Assembly: GCA_001871685.1 (NCBI GenBank) | Contig: MNVK01000050.1 | Location: 1 to 9,136 of the forward strand | Direction: 5' to 3' | Length of the DNA: 9,136 nucleotides | From: Nitrospirae bacterium CG1_02_44_142 | GTDB taxonomy: Bacteria > Nitrospirota > Thermodesulfovibrionia > Thermodesulfovibrionales > UBA1546 | Shown: positions 1 to 5,381 of the stretch, one piece after another | How positions within the stretch are numbered: position 1 is the stretch's first letter | Layout of the letters: each line of letters opens with the position of its first letter | Translations under genes and position numbers: made by a program | Notes under the pieces: model-generated | What the model saw: only the letters and a program-made list of their open reading frames with translations | What the model was told of the DNA's origin: nothing | Databases searched by the model: none

Positions 1-99
1 ACAGCAGACGGCAAGAACACTGCAAAATCAGTAATAAAGAAAACCGCGGCAGCAAAGAAGGCAGCTCCAGCTAAGAAAGCACCAGCAGCGGGTTATTAA
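1..99 (+). CDS. Lys/Ala-rich histone-like tail, C-terminal fragment
   Basis: An open frame enters from the left edge and ends at TAA. The 32 visible residues are almost only Lys, Ala and Pro (for example KKTAAAKKAAPAKKAPAAGY) and end in Gly-Tyr. Such low-complexity basic tails occur on bacterial histone H1-like proteins, some HU-type proteins and some ribosomal or RNA-binding proteins, where they bind nucleic acid without specificity. The folded part lies outside the window, so the exact family cannot be named. The stop is followed about 20 bp later by a strong hairpin terminator, which fits a real gene end. Confidence 0.6.
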   Translation, partial: TADGKNTAKSVIKKTAAAKKAAPAKKAPAAGY

Positions 100-120
100 T
101 TCATTATATTTGAGTCTTAT

Positions 121-160
121 AAAAAATAGGGCGCTAAATCTTTAGGGCGCCTTATTTTTT
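121..160. terminator. Bidirectional intrinsic terminator
   Basis: The left arm is A-tract plus GGCGC (121-134) and the right arm is GCGCC plus T-tract (147-160). They pair over about 14 bp with one G-U, around a 12-nt loop. Because it is A-rich on one side and T-rich on the other, it can end transcription from both directions: the histone-like gene (+) and the TPR/cyclic-nucleotide gene (-). It overlaps the last codons and stop (152-154) of the minus-strand gene. Confidence 0.85.
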
Positions 161-1171
161 TATCTTTGTTCTTACCTTACTGATGGTATCTTCAAGATGG
201 GATTGATAGAAGTCTTCTAATTTTTTCAGGAGCTCAGGATATTTCTCAAATATCTCTTCAAGAATAAGCCTGTTAAGTTCCATTACCTTAAGCTCGTCCT
301 CGGCGATAACTGAAGCAGTCCTCGGCCTTCCGGTAAGAAACGCCACTTCGCCGAATACATCGCCAACAGACAGGATTGCAAGTTCTATTTCATTGCCGAG
401 TATATGCGCAACAACCTTTGCATTGCCTGATGTTATGACAAATATGGAATCACCAAAGTCCCCTTCTTCAACAACCTTTTGCCCCGGCAAAAATGACTGC
501 GCTTTAAGCCTCTCTGTTATCTGTTTTATTTCATCTTCAGGAAGAGAAGACAGAAACGGAATACGCAAAACAGGCTCTTCCCCCGAGATGCTCGGGGCTT
601 CAGGCTGAATATTAATATTTCCCCCGGCTTTCACTTCAGGAACAGGCGGAGTCTCCGTAGATTCCCCGTAAAATGACGTCCGTTCAATAAAATCCATTTC
701 AGCGGGAGGCTCAACAGAAACATCCAGTTCTTTCTCCATTCCAAATTCTGCTCCGTCTGTAAAATAAGCGGCAGATTCGGCAGCGGCCTCTTCAGCGGGT
801 TTCTCTTCAACTTCTGGCATGGGTATGGAAGGCTCTTCAGCAGGCTTTACTCTTGCGCCTTCAATCTCCATCATCAGCTCTTTGGCGCTCTTGATTGCCT
901 CGGCATTATTGGGGTCAAGCCTGAGTATAACCTTGAAAACAGCAAGCGCCTTTTGCATATAGCTGTCCTTCATTAAAAGCCAGGCGGACTGCTGATAGGC
1001 TGACACTGCGCGGCTGATATCTCCTTTTTTCTGAAAGACGTCTCCGAGCTTCAGATGCACCTGCGGATTTTTTGGCTCAGCTTTCAGAATAGCATTAAGC
1101 GAATCCACAGCCTTTTGCCAGTTCTTGTTCTTTAGAGCATCAAAATATAATTCCCATTGCTTGCTATCCAT
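152..1171 (-). CDS. TPR plus cyclic-nucleotide-binding domain protein
   Basis: This 339-residue, apparently soluble protein has three parts. Residues 1-100 hold tetratricopeptide-like helix pairs (WQKAVDSLNAILKAEPKNPQVHLKLGDVF is typical, given here as a pattern). Residues 105-198 form a Pro/Glu/Ala-rich, probably disordered linker. Residues 204-320 form a Crp/PKA-type cyclic-nucleotide-binding fold. The phosphate-binding cassette reads FGEVAFLTGRPRTASV (273-288), with E275 and R284 in the places that usually hold the ribose and the cyclic phosphate, so ligand binding is plausible. There is no helix-turn-helix, so it is probably not a transcription factor. A ligand-gated scaffold or regulator of a partner bound by the TPRs fits better; the partner is unknown. 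The start has AGGTGG about 6 bases upstream and a near-consensus promoter. Family call is confident, function is not. Confidence 0.85.
   Translation of the reverse strand: MDSKQWELYFDALKNKNWQKAVDSLNAILKAEPKNPQVHLKLGDVFQKKGDISRAVSAYQQSAWLLMKDSYMQKALAVFKVILRLDPNNAEAIKSAKELMMEIEGARVKPAEEPSIPMPEVEEKPAEEAAAESAAYFTDGAEFGMEKELDVSVEPPAEMDFIERTSFYGESTETPPVPEVKAGGNINIQPEAPSISGEEPVLRIPFLSSLPEDEIKQITERLKAQSFLPGQKVVEEGDFGDSIFVITSGNAKVVAHILGNEIELAILSVGDVFGEVAFLTGRPRTASVIAEDELKVMELNRLILEEIFEKYPELLKKLEDFYQSHLEDTISKVRTKIKK
581..597. repeat. Perfect 7-bp hairpin inside a coding linker
   Basis: CCCCGAG, a 3-base loop, then CTCGGGG form a perfect GC-rich hairpin. It lies within the part of the TPR/cyclic-nucleotide gene that encodes the disordered linker (around residues 191-198, EAPSISGE). 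It is much more GC-rich than its surroundings. It could be a short palindromic repeat accepted in frame, or chance. Confidence 0.5.
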
Positions 1172-1187
1172 ATATCCACCTTTCGTA

Positions 1188-1216
1188 ATTTTAATTGTTT
1201 GCGTGTTTCATGTCAA
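1188..1216 (-). promoter_or_regulatory. Promoter of the TPR/cyclic-nucleotide gene
   Basis: On the minus strand, TTGACA (1216-1211) is followed by a 17-bp spacer and TAAAAT (1193-1188). This is a near-perfect sigma-70 promoter. The predicted start lies about 10 bases before the gene's AGGTGG ribosome binding site and ATG at 1171. Confidence 0.7.
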
Positions 1217-1217
1217 T

Positions 1218-1246
1218 TTTACTTCATAACTTTTATCGTATATAAT
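1218..1246 (+). promoter_or_regulatory. Promoter of dapL
   Basis: TTTACT (1218-1223), a 17-bp spacer and a perfect TATAAT (1241-1246) precede dapL. The -35 box lies one base from the -35 box of the divergent minus-strand promoter. The two promoters are therefore back to back and could compete or share a regulator. Confidence 0.6.
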
Positions 1247-1284
1247 AAACAGGAAAAATTAATCAGGAAGGAGTTTTTGAATTA

Positions 1285-2463
1285 ATGTTATCCATTCAGT
1301 TGTCAGACAGAGTGAAAAATCTGCCGCCGTATCTCTTTGCGGCAATAGATAAAATGAAACAGGCCGCGCTTGCAAAAGGCATTGACCTCATAGACCTGAG
1401 CATCGGCGACCCTGACATCCCGACTCCTGCACATATAGTTGAAGCAATGAAAAGGGCAGTGGAGAATCCTGCTCATCACCGCTATCCTTCTTACGAAGGA
1501 ATGCTCTCTTACAGGGAAGCGGTTGCAGGCTGGTATAAAAAAAGATTCAATGTCTCATTAAATCCAAAGACAGAAGTATTATCCCTTATCGGCTCTAAAG
1601 AAGGCATAGGACACATTCCTCTTGCATTCATAAATCCCGGCGATGTTGTTCTGGTCCCGTCTCCGGGCTATCCTGTCTATCCTGTCGGAACATTGTTTGC
1701 GGCAGGTGAGAGTTACATCATGCCGTTAAAAGAAGAAAACGAATTTCTCCCTGATTTCAAAATAATTCCAGAGGGCGTATTAAAAAAAGCAAAACTCATG
1801 TTCCTGAACTATCCCAATAACCCAACGTCTGCAACAGCAGATGCAGGATTTTACAAAGAGGCAATAAGCCTTGCGAAAAAATACAACATCATAATCTGCC
1901 ACGATGCGGCGTATTCAGAGGTTTATTATGACAATGAAAGGCCTATAAGCTTTCTTGAGATGGAAGGAGCAAATGATGTAGGCATAGAGTTTCATTCGCT
2001 CTCAAAGACATACAACATGACCGGCTGGAGAATCGGTTTTGCCGCGGGCAATAAGGATGTCATTGCAGGGCTTGGAAAGATAAAGTCAAACCTTGATTCA
2101 GGCGTGTTTCAGGCCATACAGGAGGCAGCAATTGCCGCATTTAATACTGATGATTCCATACTCTCAGACATCAGAAAAACATATCAGGACAGAAGAGACG
2201 CCCTTTACAACGGCTTAAAGAGCCTTGGCTTCCATCTGATAAAACCAAAGGCGACATTCTATCTCTGGGCGAAAGCGCCTTCTGGATTTGATTCTTCAAG
2301 TTTTGTTGCCCATCTTCTTAATAAGGCAGGAGTGCTCATAACACCCGGAAATGGTTTTGGAGCGCCAGGAGAAGGATATGTCAGGTTTGCCCTCACAGCG
2401 CCTGTAGAGAAGATAAAAGAAACGGTTGAGAGGATTAAATCAGTGATTAGTGTCAGTGGTTAG
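1285..2463 (+). CDS. dapL: LL-diaminopimelate aminotransferase
   Basis: A fold-type I, PLP-dependent class I/II aminotransferase of 392 residues, close to the usual length. It converts tetrahydrodipicolinate and glutamate to LL-diaminopimelate and 2-oxoglutarate in one cytosolic step, supplying lysine and peptidoglycan. Visible residues: the YPNNPT loop with N178 and N179, D207 for the PLP ring nitrogen, the Schiff-base lysine K241 in SLSKTYNMTGWRIGFA, R249 for the PLP phosphate, and R367 for the substrate carboxylate. The N-terminal LPPYLFAAIDK segment and IGDPDIPTP are typical of DapL-type enzymes. Other subgroup aminotransferases (alanine, aspartate) share much of this, so substrate is inferred from overall resemblance. 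AAGGAG lies 11 bases before the ATG. The last residues (SVISVSG) are encoded by an intergenic-type repeat that spills into the gene. Confidence 0.85.
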   Translation: MLSIQLSDRVKNLPPYLFAAIDKMKQAALAKGIDLIDLSIGDPDIPTPAHIVEAMKRAVENPAHHRYPSYEGMLSYREAVAGWYKKRFNVSLNPKTEVLSLIGSKEGIGHIPLAFINPGDVVLVPSPGYPVYPVGTLFAAGESYIMPLKEENEFLPDFKIIPEGVLKKAKLMFLNYPNNPTSATADAGFYKEAISLAKKYNIIICHDAAYSEVYYDNERPISFLEMEGANDVGIEFHSLSKTYNMTGWRIGFAAGNKDVIAGLGKIKSNLDSGVFQAIQEAAIAAFNTDDSILSDIRKTYQDRRDALYNGLKSLGFHLIKPKATFYLWAKAPSGFDSSSFVAHLLNKAGVLITPGNGFGAPGEGYVRFALTAPVEKIKETVERIKSVISVSG

Positions 2464-2508
2464 TGTCTGTAAAATAATTCACTCGCACTGATAACTGACA
2501 CTGACACT
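2443..2508. repeat. Inverted and imperfect tandem GTCAGTG repeat between dapL and folK
   Basis: AGTGTCAGTG (2449-2458) and CACTGACACT (2499-2508) are perfect 10-bp inverted arms about 40 bp apart. The left part also contains an imperfect tandem motif (GTGATTAGT, then GTCAGTGGTTAGT). The right arm is followed by TTTT and then the folK ATG. It spans the dapL stop codon. It may be a weak terminator or attenuator, or a copy of a dispersed repeat. A related motif lies at 8174-8195. Confidence 0.6.
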
Positions 2509-2511
2509 TTT

Positions 2512-2970
2512 ATGGCAATTGTATACATCAGCATAGGTTCAAATCTCGGAGACAGGGAAGAGAACTGCCGAAAGACAATAAGTCTCCTCAAAGAAAAGGG
2601 CATCGCTGTAAAAAAACAGTCCTCTGTGCATGAGACAGAGCCGTGGGGCGTAAAAGACCAGCCGAAGTTTATCAATAGGGCAATTGAGGTTGAGATTGAT
2701 AAAGAGCCTGAAGAGCTTCTCGGGATTCTGAAAGAGATAGAGAAAGAGATTGGACGGACAGAGACAACAAAATGGGGCCCGCGCGTAATTGATTTGGATA
2801 TTCTTTTTTATGATGACCTGATTTTAAAAACAGATAATCTGGAAATCCCCCACCCTCTTCTTCATGAAAGAGAATTTGTTCTGGAACCCTTATGCGAAAT
2901 TGCTCCGGACAAAAAACATCCGGTGACAGGGAAGACGGTCAAGGAGATGATTAAAAACCTCAAAGCATAA
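2512..2970 (+). CDS. folK: Dihydropterin pyrophosphokinase (HPPK)
   Basis: A cytosolic HPPK of 152 residues, normal for a single-domain enzyme. It transfers pyrophosphate from ATP to 6-hydroxymethyl-7,8-dihydropterin in folate synthesis. Motifs in order: YISIGSNLGDR (5-15), ETEPWG (41-46), FINRAIEVE (53-61), and GPRVIDLDILFYDD (89-102) with the Mg-binding pair D94 and D96. IPHPLLHEREFVLEPL (112-127) follows. There is no Shine-Dalgarno sequence before the ATG; a repeat arm and TTTT occupy that place, so translation may depend on dapL read-through. Residues 127-146 are encoded a second time downstream, with 4 base differences in 61. The C-terminus seen here may therefore be a replacement brought in with the neighbouring toxin-antitoxin segment. 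Confidence 0.93.
   Translation: MAIVYISIGSNLGDREENCRKTISLLKEKGIAVKKQSSVHETEPWGVKDQPKFINRAIEVEIDKEPEELLGILKEIEKEIGRTETTKWGPRVIDLDILFYDDLILKTDNLEIPHPLLHEREFVLEPLCEIAPDKKHPVTGKTVKEMIKNLKA
2889..2949 (+). repeat. folK 3'-end repeat, copy A (in intact folK)
   Basis: This segment of intact folK (codons 127-146) recurs 745 bp downstream at 3634-3692, continued at 5317-5318 beyond the IS. The copies match at 57 of 61 positions. Two changes are silent and two are conservative (Thr/Ser and Lys/Arg). That pattern suggests divergence between two functional folK genes rather than decay of a local duplicate. Confidence 0.9.
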
Positions 2971-2975
2971 TTTCC

Positions 2976-3005
2976 TTGACTCATTCCTCCGAATTCCCCT
3001 AAAAT
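2976..3005 (+). promoter_or_regulatory. Possible upstream promoter of the toxin-antitoxin pair
   Basis: TTGACT (2976-2981), an 18-bp spacer and TAAAAT (3000-3005) each match the sigma-70 consensus at 5 of 6 positions. It would give a leader of about 95 bases before the antitoxin gene. Confidence 0.45.
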
Positions 3006-3039
3006 TCTCTTAAAAAGCGTATATAGACATAGAAAACCA

Positions 3040-3050
3040 TGTTAGGTTTA
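3040..3050 (+). repeat. Left 11-bp inverted repeat flanking the toxin-antitoxin cassette
   Basis: TGTTAGGTTTA here is the reverse complement, with one mismatch, of TAAGCCTAACA at 3618-3628, just beyond the toxin's end. The pair brackets the module. The left arm overlaps the candidate -35 box at 3047-3052. Confidence 0.5.
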
Positions 3051-3075
3051 CAAAATTATCAATAATTGCAATAAT
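3047..3075 (+). promoter_or_regulatory. Proximal promoter and possible operator of the toxin-antitoxin pair
   Basis: TTTACA (3047-3052), a 17-bp spacer and AATAAT (3070-3075) form a plausible promoter. The 8-bp palindrome ATTGCAAT (3065-3072) overlaps the -10 box, a place where an antitoxin could bind for autorepression. That role is inference; the palindrome is short and AT-rich. Confidence 0.4.
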
Positions 3076-3105
3076 AAAGTCATAAATCTTTGAGGAGGTT
3101 GCAAA

Positions 3106-3324
3106 ATGGCTACAGACACACAGCAGATATTAAAAGAGGCATTGGAACTGCCAACCATTGAAAGGGCAAGTCTTGCAGACCATCTTTTGTCCAGCCTTGA
3201 TCAGCCTGATGAACACATAGACTCTCTCTGGCGCAAAGAAGCTGAAGATAGAGTTAATGCCTACCAGTCCGGTAAAATCAGGGCTCTCTCACTTAAAGAA
3301 GTTTTATCAAAATACGGGAAATAG
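3106..3324 (+). CDS. Addiction-module antitoxin (TIGR02574-like)
   Basis: A 72-residue acidic, helical protein with the pattern of small 'addiction module protein' antitoxins: a leucine-spaced N-terminal helix (ILKEALELPTIERASLADHL), then SSLD, then a W-x-x-E-x-x-x-R segment (WRKEAEDR, 42-49) and a Gly-containing C-terminal stretch. These antitoxins bind and block the ParE/RelE-type toxin encoded next to them; few have a clear DNA-binding domain. The start is supported by a strong AGGAGG seven bases before the ATG. Its TAG stop shares its last base with the GTG start of the toxin gene, so the two are translationally coupled, as expected for a toxin-antitoxin pair. Confidence 0.85.
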   Translation: MATDTQQILKEALELPTIERASLADHLLSSLDQPDEHIDSLWRKEAEDRVNAYQSGKIRALSLKEVLSKYGK

Positions 3325-3620
3325 TGGAAATAAGATTTCTTGAGATAGCGCAAATAGAACTTGACGAAACTATTGAATATTACAATTCTGAATCTCCCGG
3401 GCTGGGAGATTCGTTTTTATTGGAGGCTCTAAATACTATTGAACGAATCAGGCATTTTCCAAATGCCTGGCAGCCCTTCAGCAGCACTACCCGCAGATGT
3501 CAATTGCGTCGCTTCCCTTACGGAATTATCTATCAGATACTGAATACGGAAATTCTTGTTGTTGCAGTTGCCAATTTGCATAGAAAGCCGGACTATTGGC
3601 AAGACAGGATAAAAGAATAA
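3324..3620 (+). CDS. RelE/ParE-superfamily toxin
   Basis: A 98-residue basic protein with the ParE pattern. The N-terminal strand and helix carry the ELDETIEYYNSESPGLGDSF signature (12-31). LRRFPYGIIYQI (61-72) forms the central strands. ILVVAVANLHRKPDYWQDR (77-95) is the C-terminal strand and tail. Superfamily members are either ribosome-dependent mRNA interferases or gyrase poisons; sequence alone favours the ParE-like side but does not fix the target. Translation starts at GTG inside TAGTG, overlapping the antitoxin stop. No frameshift or lost core motif is visible, so the toxin looks intact. It ends 13 bp before a duplicated folK tail, which places the pair in a short foreign insert. Confidence 0.88.
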   Translation: MEIRFLEIAQIELDETIEYYNSESPGLGDSFLLEALNTIERIRHFPNAWQPFSSTTRRCQLRRFPYGIIYQILNTEILVVAVANLHRKPDYWQDRIKE

Positions 3621-3628
3621 GCCTAACA
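3618..3628 (-). repeat. Right 11-bp inverted repeat flanking the toxin-antitoxin cassette
   Basis: TAAGCCTAACA contains the toxin's stop codon. It pairs with 3040-3050 at 10 of 11 positions. It ends five bases before the second folK tail begins, so it sits almost at the edge of the inserted segment. Confidence 0.5.
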
Positions 3629-3684
3629 AAACACTTATGCGAAATTGCTCCGGATAAAAAACATCCGGTGTCAGGGAAGACGGT

Positions 3685-3692
3685 AAGGGAGA
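3685..3692 (+). repeat. 8-bp direct repeat, left flank of the IS
   Basis: AAGGGAGA lies directly outside the left terminal inverted repeat and recurs directly outside the right one at 5309-5316. It looks like a target-site duplication. Eight bases is longer than the 4-5 bp I associate with this family. Confidence 0.75.
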
Positions 3693-3711
3693 CCTTGATT
3701 CCCTGATAAGC
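3693..3711 (+). repeat. Left terminal inverted repeat of the IS
   Basis: CCTTGATTCCCTGATAAGC; the innermost 14 bases are a perfect inverse match to the other end. Only positions 4 and 5 differ. Confidence 0.85.
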
Positions 3712-3901
3712 GAGGAAGGAAGCATTTTGGGGAGTTTGCAATCAGGAAGCAAGAGCATATTTTTTGGATAGATGGAATGAGGAGGTTATTTTAGAGGTAT
3801 TTGTCTCTGATTTTTGTGCAAATTAAGCTTGTTCAGACGCAATTGACCCTTCATAAAAGCAAAACATGTTTTTCTGTCCTCAGGCGCGGATAAGTGCTGC
3901 C

Positions 3902-5200
3902 TCATCCGGATGCAATGCAATCAGCGGCATACGATATCCAGTGTAGACGCAATGCCGACTTTGCAAACAGAAGCTTCCATTGCCGCGCATGACAAACCAG
4001 CTTGCCGGCCACCCTTACCAGGTCGCGGATAATAGTTCTTATTCCATGCACTCTGGCCTCTGCGGGAAGGAGTCTCAGCTGCATGGCAACAAGAAGTATC
4101 TGCGCAATCTGGCCTGCGGCATAGAAGGCCCTGTTTGCATTAAACAGACCGCAAGGAGGATGGTGCAAATCCAGATGGATAAGCGGCCACTTAAAGGCAT
4201 TCTCCTGTCCCTGTTTGCCGCGATGCCTTTTTAGGATTTCCCCAAGTGCAATATCATTCCTGCTGACAAGTATGAACGTATATCGGGGGAATAACAGCTT
4301 TTGTTTGTCTTCCTGCATGGTGCGCACTACCACATATGTCTGTTCATGTTTCCACCCACCAGGCCGATGATACAAAAATGCGGCGTGTTCGCTGCCGTCT
4401 TCATTTATCGCTTCCCAGTCTGCATCGCTAAAACCCTCCATCATTTCCCTTAAAGGCCGCTTATAGGTTTCGCTGGTCACGCTAACGGAATAATCCCATC
4501 CGTGATCTTTGCAGAAATGAATGACATCTTTTCTGTAATAGGCATTATCAAAGCGCGCCCATATCGGATGCCCTTGCCCAAGCATTGCCGCTGTATCTTT
4601 GAGAAGTTCCTTTGCCTCATGCGCCGGATGCACGCCGCCTCTTTGCAGCCGCTGTGCTATCCATAAACCCCCTACAAATGCCGCGTGAAGCCAATATCCG
4701 ATGCTGCCGTCATAAAGTTTCCCTGCGCCTTCAAAATACCGGCCATCCACCTCTATCCCGGTGCCATCCACGAATACCGGAACGTATCCTTTTGTCTGTA
4801 TCTCATGTTCTATTACAGAATCAATCACATGCGCTGCCTGCAACCGGGCGACCCTAAGCAGGCTCTCACATGCACTGTCGTCAAAGCGCCCAAGATACTC
4901 GCCCAAACGGCGATGGTTGGGAACTCTCTGTAATCCAAGAAGTTTCTGCCTTGTATCATCCTGTCCAAGACGATCTACATCCAGTATTGCTCCGTCCCCC
5001 TGCGCAAGACTGTAGATCAGGCTCAGAAGCATCTCCATATCCGATGCTCCGCTCGCTCGCTGCTTTAGTTTAACGGATGCTTCCAGTTCCCCGTGCAGTC
5101 TGAGTTTCTTTGCCATCGCTGAAAGAAATATCGCTCCGGCTGATGGTGTTATCCTCTCATCTGTAAACTCAATTTCTATCTTATTTGGTATAATGTTCAT
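3902..5200 (-). CDS. IS1380-family DDE transposase
   Basis: A 432-residue transposase of normal length for the family. The DDE triad is visible: D145 in VFVDGTGIEV, D218 in WARFDNAYY, and E333 in RHRGKQGQENAFK. The last is the HRG-x(4)-EN signature of IS1380-type enzymes. The N-terminal 100 residues are the likely end-binding part. The C-terminal 80 are Arg/Leu-rich helices. There is no internal stop or frameshift. The start ATG at 5200-5198 is preceded by GGAGGTG five bases upstream. That site can pair with an upstream copy of AAGGCACCT, which would hide it in read-through transcripts. The gene runs against folK and the downstream operon. Confidence 0.93.
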   Translation of the reverse strand: MNIIPNKIEIEFTDERITPSAGAIFLSAMAKKLRLHGELEASVKLKQRASGASDMEMLLSLIYSLAQGDGAILDVDRLGQDDTRQKLLGLQRVPNHRRLGEYLGRFDDSACESLLRVARLQAAHVIDSVIEHEIQTKGYVPVFVDGTGIEVDGRYFEGAGKLYDGSIGYWLHAAFVGGLWIAQRLQRGGVHPAHEAKELLKDTAAMLGQGHPIWARFDNAYYRKDVIHFCKDHGWDYSVSVTSETYKRPLREMMEGFSDADWEAINEDGSEHAAFLYHRPGGWKHEQTYVVVRTMQEDKQKLLFPRYTFILVSRNDIALGEILKRHRGKQGQENAFKWPLIHLDLHHPPCGLFNANRAFYAAGQIAQILLVAMQLRLLPAEARVHGIRTIIRDLVRVAGKLVCHARQWKLLFAKSALRLHWISYAADCIASG

Positions 5201-5267
5201 AAGGCACCTCCAAGGTGAAATGTCGTTTCCATTAGAAACTTAGACATTATAACCCGACAGGTGCCTT
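5201..5267 (-). promoter_or_regulatory. Inverted repeat hiding the transposase ribosome binding site
   Basis: Plus-strand AAGGCACCT (5201-5209) and AGGTGCCTT (5259-5267) are perfect 9-bp inverted arms, 49 bp apart. In minus-strand RNA the 3' arm covers the Shine-Dalgarno GGAGGTG and abuts the ATG. The 5' arm lies upstream of the predicted native transcription start, so only transcripts entering from outside would contain both arms. A shorter hairpin, CACCT/AGGTG with a 3-base loop (5205-5217), also involves the binding site. Confidence 0.65.
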
Positions 5268-5274
5268 TCCTTTT
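5246..5274 (-). promoter_or_regulatory. Transposase promoter
   Basis: On the minus strand a perfect TATAAT (5251-5246) lies 45 bases before the transposase ATG. The -35 region, 17 bp further up, is weak (AAAAGG). The predicted start near 5239 leaves a leader of about 39 bases that lacks the upstream inverted-repeat arm. Confidence 0.5.
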
Positions 5275-5289
5275 ACTGTTTATCTGACT

Positions 5290-5308
5290 GCTTATCAGGG
5301 AATATAGG
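5290..5308 (-). repeat. Right terminal inverted repeat of the IS
   Basis: Read on the minus strand this is CCTATATTCCCTGATAAGC, a 17 of 19 match to the left end. Confidence 0.85.
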
Positions 5309-5316
5309 AAGGGAGA
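5309..5316 (+). repeat. 8-bp direct repeat, right flank of the IS
   Basis: AAGGGAGA is identical to 3685-3692. The bases that follow complete the interrupted folK tail in frame, which independently supports this boundary. Confidence 0.75.
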
Positions 5317-5345
5317 TGGCGGCGAGTTTATGACGCCAATATTTA

Positions 5346-5354
5346 TGTTATAAT
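5346..5354 (+). promoter_or_regulatory. Extended -10 promoter of the RHH-SLOG operon
   Basis: TGT followed by a perfect TATAAT (5349-5354) is an extended -10 element, 27 bases before the first gene of the operon. No good -35 box is visible. It lies outside the IS, within 20 bp of the end of the detached folK tail, so the operon keeps its own promoter despite the insertion. Confidence 0.6.
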
Positions 5355-5381
5355 GGAAAAAAATTTAGAGGCAGGTGAAAT

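Larger units (their letters stand above)
3693..5308 (-). mobile_element. Complete IS1380-family insertion sequence, 1616 bp
   Basis: The 19-bp termini (3693-3711 and 5290-5308) match at 17 of 19 positions as inverted repeats: CCTTGATTCCCTGATAAGC on the left, CCTATATTCCCTGATAAGC reading inward from the right. They begin with CCT, as ISEcp1 ends do. An 8-bp direct repeat AAGGGAGA flanks the element exactly. It holds one full transposase gene on the minus strand, about 210 bp of non-coding DNA beyond its stop (3693-3901, where I see no gene), and a short promoter region. Intact ends, an intact ORF and a perfect direct repeat suggest a recent, possibly still active insertion. IS1380-type elements such as ISEcp1 are known to mobilise neighbouring DNA. 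Confidence 0.9.
3634..5333 (+). pseudogene. folK: Detached folK C-terminus split by the IS
   Basis: From 3634 the sequence repeats the folK 3' end and encodes LCEIAPDKKHPVSGKTVRE. The insertion sequence interrupts the next codon at 3692/3693. Joining 3692 to 5317 (removing the IS and one 8-bp direct repeat) continues the same frame with M-A-A-S-L and a TGA at 5331-5333. Intact folK reads TVKEM and then IKNLKA, so the rejoined remnant has a full-length, slightly different C-terminus. It lacks the first 126 codons and cannot encode an enzyme. The simplest reading is that this is the displaced original end of folK. It could instead be the tail of a related folK imported with the neighbouring DNA. 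Confidence 0.85.

Noticed and set aside
3621..3700. Complete integron attC site after the toxin
   Set aside because: GCCTAAC is present, but the following bases are a folK copy and no GTTRRRY box or hairpin follows.
3429..3758. Minus-strand open frame opposite the toxin gene
   Set aside because: It is antisense to a well-recognised ParE-type gene and shows no recognisable protein pattern or ribosome binding site.
3770..3830. Hairpin AGAG/CTCT in the IS non-coding end as a terminator
   Set aside because: The stem is only four to five pairs with an eight-base loop, too weak to call.
3980..5073. Several plus-strand open frames opposite the transposase
   Set aside because: All lie antisense to an intact DDE transposase and have Cys/Pro/Ser-rich compositions typical of shadow frames.
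3698..5303. Shorter IS boundaries based on the perfect 14-bp inverted repeat ATTCCCTGATAAGC
   Set aside because: No direct repeat flanks these ends. Extending to 19 bp with two mismatches gives CCT termini, a perfect 8-bp direct repeat, and an in-frame rejoined folK tail.
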